A stretch of DNA of 64,000 nt from Pratylenchus scribneri (GCA_030063045.1 JAQSEB010000159.1:248001-312000), one strand, 5' to 3'. Counted from the stretch's first letter, positions 47,927 through 59,642 are shown. The notes: generated by a model not told the origin, from the letters alone. Translations and numbers: made by a program.

Positions 47927-49694
47927 ATGGCTGCATTCCGAAATGCCTTTCCAATGTTGTTCGTCAGCTCATTCCTCTTGGTGACCATTTTGTTGATTCA
48001 ACAGAATGCTGTGTTGGGGGACGGAAAACAACCATGTTTCAATTCTACTGGTATGTGGAATCGTCCTTGGTCAAGAACATGTCCAAAATAGTGCAAATAT
48101 ATTCATATCCACAATAGGGCAAATAAAAATTTAAATTAAAAAAATTAGAACAGAAAGGTCAGAATAAAAATCAGAACAGTCAGAATAAAAATCAGAATAG
48201 TAAGAATAAAAATCAGAAAGGTCAGAATAAAAATCAGAAAGGTCAGAATAAAAATCAGAAAGGTCAAAATAAAAATCAGAATAGTAAAAATAAAAATCAG
48301 AAAGGTCAGAATAAAAATCAGAAAGGTCAGAATAAAAATCAGAAAGGTCAGAATAAAAATCAGAAAGGTCAAAATAAAAATCAGAATAGTCAGAATAAAA
48401 TCAGAATAGTCAGAATTAAAATCAGAATAGTTAGAGTAAAAATCAGAAAAGTTAGAATAAAAATCAGAATAGTAAGAATAAAAATCAGAAAGGTCAGAAT
48501 AAAAATCAGAAAGGTCAGAATAAAATCAGAATAGTCAGAATAAAATCAGAATAGTCAGAATTAAAATCAGAATAGTTAGAGTAAAAATCAGAAAAGTTAG
48601 AATAAAAATCAGAATAGTAAGAATAAAAATCAGAAAGGTCAGAATAAAAATCAGAAAAGTTAGAATAAAAATCAGAATAGTAAGAATAAAAAATCAGAAA
48701 GGTCAGAATAAATATCAGAAAGGTCAGAATAAAAATCAGAATAGTCAGAATAAAAATCAGAATAGTCAGAATAAAAATCAGAATAGTCAGAATAAAAATC
48801 AGAATAGTCAGAATAAAAATCAGAATAGTCAGAATAAAAATCAGAATAGTCAGAATAAAAATCAGAATAGTAAGAATAAAAATCAGATAAGTTAGAATAA
48901 AAATCAGAACAGAACAATGGGAAATAAAATCAGAATAGTCAGAATAAGAATTAGAATAGGCAAAAATAATTTGGAAAGCTGAATTATATTAGAATAAGCT
49001 GAATTAAATCAGAACAGGCATAATAATATTATATTTCCAATATCTAAAATTAAAATAGAAATTAAAATTTGCACACTATATATTTACACTATTGTGGATA
49101 TGGCCATATTTACACTGTTATTGACATGACCTAGCACTATGTGGAGTAAATGAATTATTTTTGATTTATGTTATGCCTTTCAGAATGTCCCGAACATCAT
49201 TACTGCTATGATGGACATTGCGAGCCTCAACAACCATGTTCTATTTCTACTGGTATGTGAAGGAATATTTGACAAATATTCATTTTTGATTTATATCTTT
49301 CAGGATGTCCCGAATGGTATTATTGTGATGGGGCTGTTGGCCATTGCGTTAGCATTTGCTATATGAATGGCGCAAGTGAGTATATAATTTTAGGGCAGAG
49401 AGTTGTTATTTTCAAATTCCTAACATTCATTTATTTAGATTTTAATTGCAATTACATAATTTAATATTAAATAATTTAAGCGATTAAAAAATAGTGATTT
49501 TTGACAAATACACAAATATTTTTCCAAAAGGGGGATATTTTTCTTTTTCTCTTAATAGAAACTTTTAATGTTAGGCCTAAATAAAATTATTTCCAATTAT
49601 ATATATTTTTTTAGAATGTAGCACCAATGCCGATTGTCGCTTTATAGACAGTCTCCGTGCTGTCTGTCAAGAAGGTGTTTGTAAATGTGTTTGA
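47927..49694 (+). CDS. small secreted cysteine-rich protein 1
   Basis: Four exons: 47927-48050, 49184-49252, 49304-49375 and 49615-49694, giving 114 aa. The N-terminus is a clear signal peptide (MLFVSSFLLVTILLIQQ, cleavage probably near VLGDG). The mature part is short Cys modules, each on its own phase-1 exon: CPEHHYCYDGHCEP, CPEWYYCDGAVGHC and CSTNADC with CQEGVCKCV. The CPxxxYCxxGxC pattern resembles EB or Dickkopf-like Cys modules; no enzyme motif is present. A secreted role is certain only as far as the signal peptide. In a plant parasite such proteins are effector candidates, and that is inference. Intron 1 (1.1 kb) contains the 21-bp minisatellite at 48150-48960. The tandem paralogue at 50536 lacks the CPEW module exon. 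Confidence 0.82.
48150..48960. repeat. 21-bp minisatellite in intron, about 37 copies
   Basis: Unit AAAGGTCAGAATAAAAATCAG and variants (AATAGTCAG, AAGTTAG). A larger block (about 48385-48500) is repeated with the same variant order at about 48520-48650, so it has higher-order structure. Open frames on both strands follow from the 21-bp period and are not genes. Confidence 0.9.
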
Positions 49695-50204
49695 ATTTGA
49701 AAAAGAAATAAACTGCTGAAGATGAATGAATTTGAAAATAGATCACACAACAAAATTTCCAAATTCAACCAATATACAATACAAAACAAATTAATTTGTG
49801 ATAGCATGATTTGATAAAATGTTAATTGAGCAAAATTTTTTATCTTAAATATATTTTAATATTGTGTTTTAATTAGGCAATTTAAATTTTAATTAAATTT
49901 TTTACAAATACATCGAGTAAATTTCAACTGTTTTGACCCAAATTTAATTTACAATTTAAAATGACTAAAGAAAATCTATTAAACGAATTATTTCGATTTT
50001 TACTATAAAACTGCACAAATTTCTTCAATAATTTTTTTTGTCATTTATCAATTATGGAATTTGTTCAGCCGGTAAATTCAAAAAAGTCATCCCTGCTCGA
50101 AATTTATAAGAAGAAAAAAAAGAAGCTGGTCAAATATTTGTGTGTTAAATGTGGCATGAAAAATGATCAAATTATTAAATAACTTTTGTTTGGGATAAAT
50201 CCGA
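49695..50204. other. spacer between secreted-protein genes
   Basis: 3' flank of gene 1. The tail GATTTGATAAAATGTTAATT and the following sequence resemble the 3' flank of gene 2 (GATTTGATAAATTTTAATTG at about 51263), so the duplication unit extends downstream of the coding region. There is no other gene. Confidence 0.45.
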
Positions 50205-50535
50205 GAAAAGCCAACATTTTCTGAGCCCATTCATTCAAATACGTGTGCCTATTCGAATGAAGTTTGTGCCTATCGTCGGCAGATGCATGGGATTTGTATT
50301 TTGGATTGATAATTTTTTGGTATCGAAAGAAACAAACATTTCATATTTGGGCTCATGGTACCTATGGATTTGGATAAATTGTACGATTAATTTTGATCAC
50401 TCGTTCATTTTAAATATAACTCATTTTTGGGTCTATATAAACCAAATGGAATATTAGATAAAAACTATCAATTCATCCAATCCATTTTATCAAATTTACC
50501 ACATTTTTTTCTCCTCTGAAAATTCCTGAAAAGAA
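50205..50535 (+). promoter_or_regulatory. upstream region of secreted-protein gene 2
   Basis: Second copy of the conserved block: AACATTTTCTGAGCCCATTC, GCATGGGATTTGTATTTTGG, TTTTGATCACTCGTTCATTT and GGGTCTATATAAACC about 95 bp before the ATG, a good TATA-box candidate. Confidence 0.65.
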
Positions 50536-51132
50536 ATGGCTCTCTTCCACCGTTCTTCGAACAAAAATATTTTTCCAATGTTGTTCGTCAGCAGCTCATT
50601 TCTCTTATTGGCAATTTTGTTGATTCAACAGAATGTTGTTCTGGTCGACGGTCAACAACGATGCTCTAATGCTAATGGTATGTGAAGAAATAAATGTTTG
50701 GCAAATTCATTTTTTTTTATTTTAAATGTCTTTCAGATTGTCCCAAATATCATTACTGCACTTATGGTCGTTGCACACCTTCTTGGTATTGGAATGGCCA
50801 AAGTATGTATAATTTTAATTAATAATTGTATTCCAAGTTTTTATTTTCAATTCAAAACATTAATTTATTTAGATTCTAATTGCAATCAAATAATTTAATA
50901 TAAATAATTTAAGCGTATAATCAAAAAAAAATACAAAAAAATCACAAATTTATATTTTTCGAAAAGGAGCAGATTTTTTTAAATTTTCTCCTAAAATCTT
51001 TTTAAAATTTGGCCTAATAAAGAAATTATTTTCAATTTTATATGTTACTTTATAGATTGCACCGTCAATGCCGATTGTGAAGGCATTTATGTCTGTCAAG
51101 AAGGCGCATGTGGCTTCCACCTTGGACGATAA
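50536..51132 (+). CDS. small secreted cysteine-rich protein 2
   Basis: Three exons, 50536-50677, 50737-50802 and 51056-51132, giving 94 aa. The signal peptide (MLFVSSSFLLLAILLIQQNV) is nearly identical to that of gene 1. The mature region is RCSNAN, CPKYHYCTYGRC, then CTVNADCEGIYVCQEGACGF, ending in HLGR. It shares exon phases (all phase 1) and the QEGxC block with the 47927 gene but has one Cys module fewer and no final C-x-C. The pair is a tandem duplication. Function is unknown; it is presumably exported from a secretory cell or gland. Confidence 0.82.
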
Positions 51133-51740
51133 AAAATGCAAATGAGAAGAAATAAAATAAATTGATGCTGATTGAATTTGTGAAACAAAAAATTTGAATA
51201 GAACAAAATTACTAAAATTCAACAAATATTGCAATACAAAACAGATAATTTTTACTAACTTGATTTGATAAATTTTAATTGACAAAGATTGTTTTCCTTT
51301 ATATTGTATTTTTAAGGAGTTTAATTTTAATTAAATTTTCTAAAAAATATCGAGAAAATTTCATCTCTTTTCACTTAAATTTAATTAATAATTAAAAATA
51401 ACTATGCTTAATTGGAATTTTCATTGTTTTAGGCAAAAACCATCATTTCTGAGCCTATTTAAATAAAATATGATTAGATACCAAAATCTGCTCTTGAATT
51501 TGATACTAAAATCATTGGTCATTTTATACATCAATCTACATCACCTCAACGAGCAGAAGATGAATCTGACATCTTTTTGTATAAAACCAAAATTTAAAAG
51601 TTATGATCATTTTAGTCACGCGTGTCACTCATGCAACATAAGAAACTTTAAATGGCTTTAACTTTTTTAATTTTGGATTTTATGTGAAAAGAATGGCAGA
51701 TTCAGGGAAGAAATGGAAAATCGACGATTCGCAATAAAAA

Positions 51741-52153
51741 CTGTTTAAGGGAATTAACATAGTTCCCTTCTTTCCCCCTACTTGTTTGTATTGTTTTCAC
51801 TTTTCACTCCTTCTGAATTTCCATAAATTAGCCTATATCCAGAAAAGTTTTCTGATAAACCATTCCAATTTGGCCCACTCTCATAAACATATCATTTCAT
51901 TTTTCACTCCTTACATTTTTGGACGAAAAATATGTTGAAAGACTTAATTCTCCCATCTTATTCATATTTTTCCCATTTTTGTGCTCAGCATTTTATTTCA
52001 ATTAATTTTAGCGCTGTTAAAGCAGTCGATGCTCTTCAGTTTTGAAAATCATATTAAAAATCAAATTTTTATGAGTCGCAATGATTTAGATAAAACTATT
52101 AATATTTGTTAATGTAATTATTTTTCTTGACAGAATAATTTTTTCTTTTATCA
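51741..52153 (+). promoter_or_regulatory. duplicated upstream block of FkbM genes, copy 2
   Basis: Aligns with 44229-44645 (CTACTTGTTTGTATTGTTTT, CTGAATTTCCATAAATTAG, ACTTAATTCTCCCATCTTAT). It runs to within about 20 bp of the ATG at 52154, so it should include the promoter and 5' UTR of that gene. Confidence 0.55.
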
Positions 52154-55100
52154 ATGCTCAACAATTATAAAAATGAAATACTCTTTTATAAATTATTAAT
52201 AGCAATTCTTGCGGCCATTACATTTATTCTTATTTTCAACGAACCGTCTCAATATCAGGTAAGTTTAACCTGCGGAATTATGGTCCAAAAATTATTTTTT
52301 TTAGTTTACTGAATTGTTTTGGAACAAATCAGATATCACTTCGTCTCAATATCAGGTAAGAAAATTGTAGAGTCGGAGTCAATAATTTTGAAAAGCACAG
52401 CATTGATTAGAAATTAAGAGCAATTTAATGCAAAAATCGAATTACGTTATCAAAAAAATAAAAAATCAAAGAACCGAAAACCGGATTTCAGTAAAGAGCC
52501 AGTTTAGGAATTAACTCATCCTACATTACCACAAACTAAACATGAAAAAGTTTACATTATTTTACCAGTATTTTAAATCTATGAGATGAAGCCAAAATTT
52601 TCGGGCCAAATATTTTTTTGCTTTTCAATGGCTTGGAGAAATTACCTATTTATAAATATACCATTAAAATTATAATATTATAAATGAAATGATTTTCCAG
52701 AAAAATAAATATGTTGAAATTCATAAAAGCAATGCTAATGAGCGCAAAACATTATTGCACAAATATGATATAAATAATTTGTTTTTTGCTCTACAAGTAG
52801 TCGAGGTAAAGTTTTGAAGATTTGTAAAAAATAAAACTAGGATTTAAAAATTTATTATTAATACATATTTTATCAATCAAATTTTATTTATATAAATTTT
52901 TTATTGCATAAAAATATTTAGGTAATTATTTTTTGGCACTAAAATTTTTTTGGCGCTAAAATGCTTTTTTGACACTAATATAATTTTTAAAAATTTGAAA
53001 CTGGTTTTAGACTCTAATATGAATTTGTAGATCTCATCAAGACACATCAAATAGTATTGGTATATAATTGTCACCGTTTGGTTAAAAATAAAGAGTTTAA
53101 AACCAAAAACTATAAAAATGGTTTAAGCGGTTTAACTCTTTAATTCTGGGCCAAAACCTGACATTTTTTATAACAATCAACGTGTCTTGATGAGATCGAC
53201 TAATTGGTATATGTCGGCGGCAAAACTGAAATTCAGGCAAAACTGAAATTGCCTAGGCAAAACTGAAATTTTTCAGTTTTGCCGGGAAGTCAGGCAAAAC
53301 TGAAATTTCCTAGGCAAAACTGAATAAATTTCAATTTTACCTGAAAGTTAGGCAAAACTGAAATATCTACAACCAATTTCTACCAAATCACTACAATTTC
53401 AAAATAATTAGGGATTAAGATGGATATAGGGGGATTAAGGAGGATTAAGCACCGAAATAGATGGGAAATAGCCCGAAAGGTCAGTGGAATGTAGAAGAAG
53501 TTAGCCGAAGGTGTTGAGAATGCGGAGGATATAGCCGAATATAGGGGGATTAAGGCTGATATGGAAAGATTAAGCCGGATTAAGACCCCAAATTGATGGG
53601 AAATGGTCCGGCGGGTCAGTGGAAAGTCGTGGAAGTTGTCAAAAGGCCCTGAGACTGCGCGAGTTATAGCTGGATATAGGGGGATTAAGGTGGATATAGG
53701 AGGATTAAATAGGAATAAGACCCGAAAAAGATGGGCGTGAATCCTGGTTTAGGCTGTTATGTTTCCGGCTTCGCTAGAATCCTATGCTCCGAACCCATAA
53801 TCCTAATCCCTAGCCCCTAATTAGACTTTTTCGGCTTAATCCCCCTATATCCGGCTATATCCTACGCATTCTCAGCATCTTCGGCTAATTTCTCCTACAT
53901 TCCATTGGCCTTCTGGGCGATTTCCCAACTATTTCGGGGCTTAATCCCCCTATATCCACCTTAATCCCCTTATTATTTTTCACTTTTTTCTGCAAAAAAT
54001 ATTTTTCATTAATAATTAATAAGTATTTTCTTCGATTTCAAATTAAAAAATTAAATTAGTAACCATTTTCTTCGAATTTCCAATTAAAAATTTAATCTAG
54101 ACCAAAATGTAGAGATTGGTTTAATTTGGGTGTAGATATTTTCAGTTTTGCCTAACTTTCAGGTAAAACTGAAATTTATTCAGTTTTGCCTAGGCAATTT
54201 CAGTTTTGCCTGACTTCCCGGCAAAACTGAAAAATTTCAGTTTTGCCTAGGCAATTTCAGTTTTGCCTGAATTTCAGTTTTGCCGCCGACATATATAAGG
54301 ATTGTAAAATCCAAACCGATTTCGGATATATTAGAAATCAAAAACTCTTTTAGTGCCGAGAAAGTATATTTATTATCAAAAAAATTGCCAAGAAAATAGT
54401 ATTTGTCATTATCAAATATTTATGGTTTATTCTTCAAAATTCTTGCAAAAATGATTTAATTTAAGTAATTTATAGATTTTTATATTTTAATTAAATATAA
54501 AATGACAATAATATTTTTTTTCTATTTCAGGCAAATTGTCCTTTTCGAGTCAGATTAGGTATTCTGACAGATGGTGGAAAATGGATTTGTAATCCAATGA
54601 TTCTGAAAAATTCCAGAGAGTGCACTGTTTATTCTTTTGGACTGAACGGAGAGAGTAGCTTTGAATTTGCTTTAATGAATGTTACTGAATCTAGATGCAA
54701 AATTCGTGCAATTGACATGGTAAAATTTTTACAATTTACCGGCAATTTAAACAATTTGAGTAATTTGGCATTGCGCATATTGCCCGGTTAAAAAGTTAGG
54801 CAATTCATATAATCCTGTTTCCTAAGCAAATTAAGATTTAACTCAACATAGTCTTGACATTTGGACAATGATGATATTGACTAAAAAAGTTGAATTGATT
54901 AAACTTTAACCTGGATTTAACAATTTTGTTTAAAAAAGCTGTAATACAGGAACTACCGGTCCGAAATTGAAATTTCATAAACTTATCGATTAATCTATCT
55001 TATTACTTCTTTTGTATTAATTTCCCAGTCTCGATTTTGAGAACCCATAGTTCCTGGTAAGGTGAACTTAAAAATTGCATTTTCTTAGCCCTAAAATTCT

Positions 55101-56446
55101 GTAAAATCGGCAAAAAATGTCCATAAATTAAGGAGTTAGAACCAAATTTTCACAATTTTTGAGGGATTGAAAAATAATTCTCAAAAGAGTTTTACAAAGG
55201 TAGTACGATATGTCGAATAAGCCTTCCCTCTCCAAATTTAGAAGTTTGTTTTTAAGCTGAGATAAAGCTAAATTTCCAGCTCTTGATTCGGACAAAACAG
55301 TTAATACTAATTACCCAATTTTATAAATAATGTGCAAAATTAAAAAGCTAATAATAAATAAAAAGTTAAATGAAAAAATTATTACATTTAAAAAAATCTT
55401 TTTTTTATTTCAGAATAAGCCCCCAAATTTTGAATCTTTGAAGACAATTGCTGATGTATTTATCACAAAAGTGTCTGCAAAAACAAACACAACTACCAAA
55501 AGCACATCATTCACGGATATTATGCGTCATTTTGGTGACAATAGCAGTATAGAAATCTTGAAAATAGACATTGAAGGTAAATTTAGGCTTCGACTATTTA
55601 AAAATTTGAAATTTTTGCCTTAATAAATATTTGCTAAATAATGAATTAAATTTTTTTACAATTATAAATATTATATTTCTTAAAGATTAGAGCACGGATT
55701 TATATTGACGAATAATCATGAAATATTTAATGAAATAAAAATTGCAAAATATTGACGAAAATTAAAAAAATTTTCATTCTAACATGCAATTATAAAATTA
55801 TTCAACTTTCGACTTTTTTTATTCAGAAAATTTTACCAAAATATATAAATTTAAAAAATGTCAACTTTAATTTCTTTAATTTTCAAAAATTTTACAAAAA
55901 ATTCGAAAAATTTTCAAAAATTGTCAAATTTTTTCAAGAAAGAAAGTTTTAAAATTGTAAAAAAATTTTATTTCTAAAAATTATAAAATTTAGTAAAATT
56001 CTTCAAAATTCTTCAAAATATATAGACGAAAATTACTAAAAATTGCCAAAAAAAATATCATGAAAATCAACAAAAACATTGGTAAAAACATGTTTAAGTT
56101 AGTTTCAAGCTATTATAAGTTCGTAAACATAATATTGATATCAATAAAAATTAGTGCTCTATTAAAGATAATTAAATTTTTGTATTTTTAATTTAAATAT
56201 TCAGGCGCTGAATTTGACGTAATTGACCAGATTCTTGTGGTACCTATATGTCAAATTTCAATGGAAATCCATAATGAAGATGTGTCAAAAATTGTTGCAT
56301 TATTGGAAAAAATTTCCCATCATGGCTTTAATTTATTTTCTGTCGAACAAAATCCCTATGCTAGACATTTGATAGAATACTCTTTCATACATGATAGTTG
56401 CATGAATAAATACGGTGCCTTCATGCTCGCTAAATATCTTTCATAA
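52154..56446 (+). CDS. FkbM-domain methyltransferase, type II membrane
   Basis: Complete six-exon model: 52154-52258, 52305-52355, 52701-52805, 54531-54719, 55414-55576 and 56205-56446, giving 284 aa with all phases consistent. Exon 1 is the anchor (LLIAILAAITFILIF). The small exon 2 repeats the SSQYQ end of exon 1 (PSQYQ / SSQYQ), suggesting exon duplication. Exon 4 has RLGILTDGGKWICNP and CTVYSFGLNGE. Exon 5 has TTKSTSFTDIM and IEILKIDIEG. Exon 6 has AEFDVIDQI, ICQISMEIHNED and the C-terminal IEYSFIHDSCMNKYGAFML. It is the best-preserved member of the family here and served to validate the 2636 gene. The predicted role is SAM-dependent O-methylation in the Golgi; the substrate is unknown. 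Intron 3 contains the element at 53208-54295. Confidence 0.9.
52930..53207. repeat. foldback repeat with GATCTCATCAAGACAC motif
   Basis: GTAGATCTCATCAAGACACA (53028-53047) is inverted at 53180-53200 as TGTCTTGATGAGATCGAC. The outer part has TTTTTTTGGCGCTAAAATGC-like words recurring inverted after the 53208 element (TTTTAGTGCCGAGAAAG at about 54348). The 53208-54295 element therefore inserted into this older foldback. Confidence 0.5.
53208..54295. mobile_element. TATATGTCGGCGG element with long TIRs
   Basis: Arms of about 190 bp built from iterated GGCAAAACTGAAATT on the left and AATTTCAGTTTTGCC on the right, with tips TATATGTCGGCGGCAAAACT and AGTTTTGCCGCCGACATATA. The interior contains GGGGATTAAGGTGGATATAG iterations and, near the right, their complement (CCCCCTATATCCACCTTAAT). 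A 240-bp relative lies at 7819-8058, and similar interior sequence lies at 26040-26250. No transposase. Confidence 0.8.
55577..56204. other. AT-rich intron of FkbM gene
   Basis: The intron between exons 5 and 6, with iterated AAAATTTTACAAAAAATTCG-like words. Nothing else is seen. Confidence 0.5.
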
Positions 56447-56854
56447 TTCTATTCCAATTTTTCCTAACTGTTCAATTTCTTCTTCTCTTAAAAATATTAT
56501 TGTAATTGACCTTTGCTTCTTTTTAACTCTTATTTATAAATTAACAGTATAAAATTCTTAATTTTTTATTATTTATTGATAATTTACATTTATTGTTTAA
56601 TGGAATTTCTAGATGTTCATTTATAAATAAAACATTCGATGTCTCGATGAGATCTCCGGTTTCTGATTCATTTATTAGAAGTCAAAAATTAATTTTGATG
56701 CAAAAAATAGCATGCAATTTTTTTTTGTTGACTTTGTGATAATAGAACCCATAGCAGAAAAGTTTCAGAAGGCAAAATAACAAGTATCCTCGGCTATAAG
56801 ACATTTGCGGAGGCTAAATTGCAGATAGAAGAAATGCTCTGATGCTGATTATGA

Positions 56855-57165
56855 TCATGCTACAGCTGCTGCTGTGGCATTGTTAATTTTCATAAAATTT
56901 AGCTACAAAATGATATCAAAATCATTGACCAATATCGATATTCATCGAGTTATATCCAAAAAAAAAACCAGAAACACAATTTTAATTAAATCAGCGGTTT
57001 TTTGTCCAAAACTCGGTGAATATTCAAAAATGGCAAATTCTTTTGATATAATTTTGTAGCTAATTTTATGGCAAAAATGCTATAAATAATGCCACATCAG
57101 CCTTACCATCATTAGCATCAGCACTAGATCGTTTCGTCCGCAATTGCCGCATCCGCAAATATTGT
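56855..57165. mobile_element. decayed relative of the 33150 MITE
   Basis: Shares ATAAAATTTAGCTACAAAAT, AAATGATATCAAAA, TTTTAATTAAATCAGCGGTT and the right-hand GATCGTTTCGTCCGCAATTG with the element at 33150-33508. The left arm is poorly preserved (GCTGATTATGATCATGCTAC / CATCATTAGCATCAGC). Confidence 0.6.
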
Positions 57166-57518
57166 AATACGGCAACATCTTATTCATTTTTTACATCATT
57201 TCGTGGGAATGAAGATTTGCAGAATAAATTTGAGATAATCAAGTCAAATTTATAAATTAATTCCTTTCTTAATGGGTAATATTTAAAATTAAAATAAATT
57301 GTAATATCCAAATAATATATTGAAATAGAAAAAGTTGTTAAATGATTTGAATAATTTTAATAATAAAATGGGTTCATCTAATAAAGCGAAATAATACATT
57401 TATCGCAAAAATGATAATCCATTTAATTCAAAAAATCCATTTTTTCAGAATCAAAATTTCTATATTCTCTCTTTTATAAATTCAAATAAAAAATTTAGAT
57501 TTTGTTATTAAGACAAAA

Positions 57519-59440
57519 ATGAAAATTAATATTTTCCGTTCATCGTCATCTTCAAAAAATTCTATGCTTTGTAATATTCAATTCGATTTTAATTTTCGCA
57601 AAAAACAGTTCCGTTTAAAGAAATTATTTATTCCATTTACAATTTTTGTGATTTTTTTAATTTTTAAATTATTTTTTATCTCCTTCGTTTTTCAAATAAT
57701 TAAAATTTCGAATGAAATGCAGGTAAAATTAAATAAATATATAAATAGAAATTGTATAATTCATAATGAAGATATGCCAGGATTATGAATATTTCAGCCA
57801 ATGGTTGCATTATGATCCGAAAGTACGAATTAAACCGGAATTTGATCGATTCATATTCTCTCATATTATGAATAGTGGATTGGGAAATCAGGTTGGTTAA
57901 TTTTGAGATATTTTTTAAAGGAATATATGTAATATATTGAAAATTTAACAAATAAAACTTAATTATAACTTTTAATTATGGCGAAAAAAATTTTTTTATC
58001 AAAAAAATCAAATTAATTTGTCAACAACGTAATAATTTATTATTGATTGATCCTAGATTTCTAAGCCTTATATCCAATTGATATAGCTCATCGAGACGCA
58101 TCAATATATAGATTATTAGGGTTTGTTCAAACTTAAAGAATTTAACGAAAAACCAGAAAAGGTTAAAGGGTTTAATATCTTGAATTTTGACCAAACTCTA
58201 ACAAACTATAAAACTAAAATCAACAGACACACCTCGATGAGCTCTATAAAATGGGTATAAGATTTTGGCGTCTAGGATCAAGCACAAAAAACTTATTTTT
58301 CGAAAAAAGAATGTAAATCTTTCGGCAAAAAAATGTTTTCTCGTTTAATTCCCTTTAAAACCAAAGATGTATCGTTTTGCGTCCCTTTATGCAATGGGCC
58401 AATTGGTTAATCGAACACCTATTTATTATGTAGATGATAAAATGATACACGAAATGGACGCGGAATTGGCCAAAGGATTTCCAAATTTTCATCGGAGAAT
58501 TTATTTCCTTGTCAAATTTATTGATTAATTAATATTTTTTTATTAATTTTATAGAAGCCAAAACTAAATGAAAGTGAAATGGAAACAATTAATGGATTCG
58601 AAAAGTTTTGTTGCGATTTTGCGGATACCAGATTGTATTTGGAAAAAAATAATAAATATTTTTTCATAATTTTTAATTCAACAGACTTTTTGGACATGAA
58701 AGACGACTGTTGAAAATTAATGGAAGGGCCGCAAATTTTGAAAATAGCAAATATTTTCATAAAATTAGACCAAAAATTATTGAATTATTCGAATTTGGAG
58801 GAGAAATTGTGAAAAATGTGACGGAAATAATTCAACGGGAAATCAAATTGGACAATGCCTATAAAATTTGTGTGCACACCCGGAATGGTGATTTTGTGGG
58901 GTTGGGTGTATCCAAAGCCGAACAGGTTGGGCCGGCAATTGATCGAATTATCGGACATTTGCCAAGCATTACGGTTGAATTATTTTTATTTTAATAACAT
59001 TTTTATTTATTTTTAAAGAATGGCCAAATTCGTAATTTATCATTGGTTCTCTTTGGCGAGGACCAAAAATTATTGCATTCATTGAAATTCAATAAAAATG
59101 TGTAAATTAATATAATAAATATTATTAAATTATTTTTAGGCCATCCAATCAACCTATTTTGTTGCCGAAATGAAGATTGGTCGAATTGGGGAATTGTATT
59201 TTGCCCAACAAATTTGTGATTTATTCCTTGACACCGCTTCCCTTTCCTCATTTGCATTTTGGATGGGCTATTTAATGCCGGAGGTCAAAATCATATTATG
59301 GAAATTATTATAAATACAATTTTTAGAATAAGCCAAAGTTTTTTATCCGCAAATATATTGCAAATCAGGCCACAAATACCTTTGATGTACTTCCACCTGA
59401 ATGGTTTCCAATTGAGGAGGATTGGCTTAAAATAAATTGA
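57519..59440 (+). CDS. GT11 fucosyltransferase-like, HxRNGD variant (copy A)
   Basis: Eight exons: 57519-57722, 57781-57891, 58367-58510, 58555-58634, 58685-58973, 59019-59099, 59140-59283 and 59327-59440, giving 388 aa with all phases consistent. The N-terminus is long and basic, then the anchor (FIPFTIFVIFLIFKLFFISF). Exon 2 ends HIMNSGLGNQ (SGLGN in place of the usual GGLGN); exon 3 is MYRFASLYAMGQLVNRTPIY. Exon 5 carries KICVHTRNGDFVGLG, so the second arginine of the family HxRRGD motif is asparagine. Exon 6 has LVLFGEDQKLL, exon 7 CDLFLDTASLSSFAFWMGYL, and exon 8 LPPEWFPIEEDWLK. Acceptor or donor specificity, or activity, may be altered. Intron 2 (475 bp) contains the foldback repeat at 57975-58330. 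Exons 5-7 with their introns form an inverted repeat with copy B downstream. Confidence 0.87.
57975..58330. repeat. foldback repeat in intron 2 of GT11 copy A
   Basis: ATAGCTCATCGAGACGCATC (58084-58103) is inverted at 58224-58247 (ACACACCTCGATGAGCTC). The flanks AAATGGGTATAAGATTTTGG and CTAGGATCAAGC match 40685-40725. Same family as 40395 and 43494. Confidence 0.5.
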
Positions 59441-59642
59441 AGAGGAATTAAAATAATTAAAATTGATCGATAAATATTAAAATATATTTTTAGTTAATTT
59501 ATGAAATTAATTGATTTGATTAGAAATTACAAACAAGTTAAGTAAATACATTTATGATCTCATAATCAATTATTTTTAAAATGCAGTATATCAAAATTCT
59601 GGGAATTAGCTATTCCTGGGATTAGCTAGGAGGATTTTGGCT

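Noticed and set aside
48145..48917. Minus-strand frames of repeated hydrophobic or Tyr/Ser/Asp residues
   Set aside because: Translation of the 21-bp intronic minisatellite in different frames, not genes.
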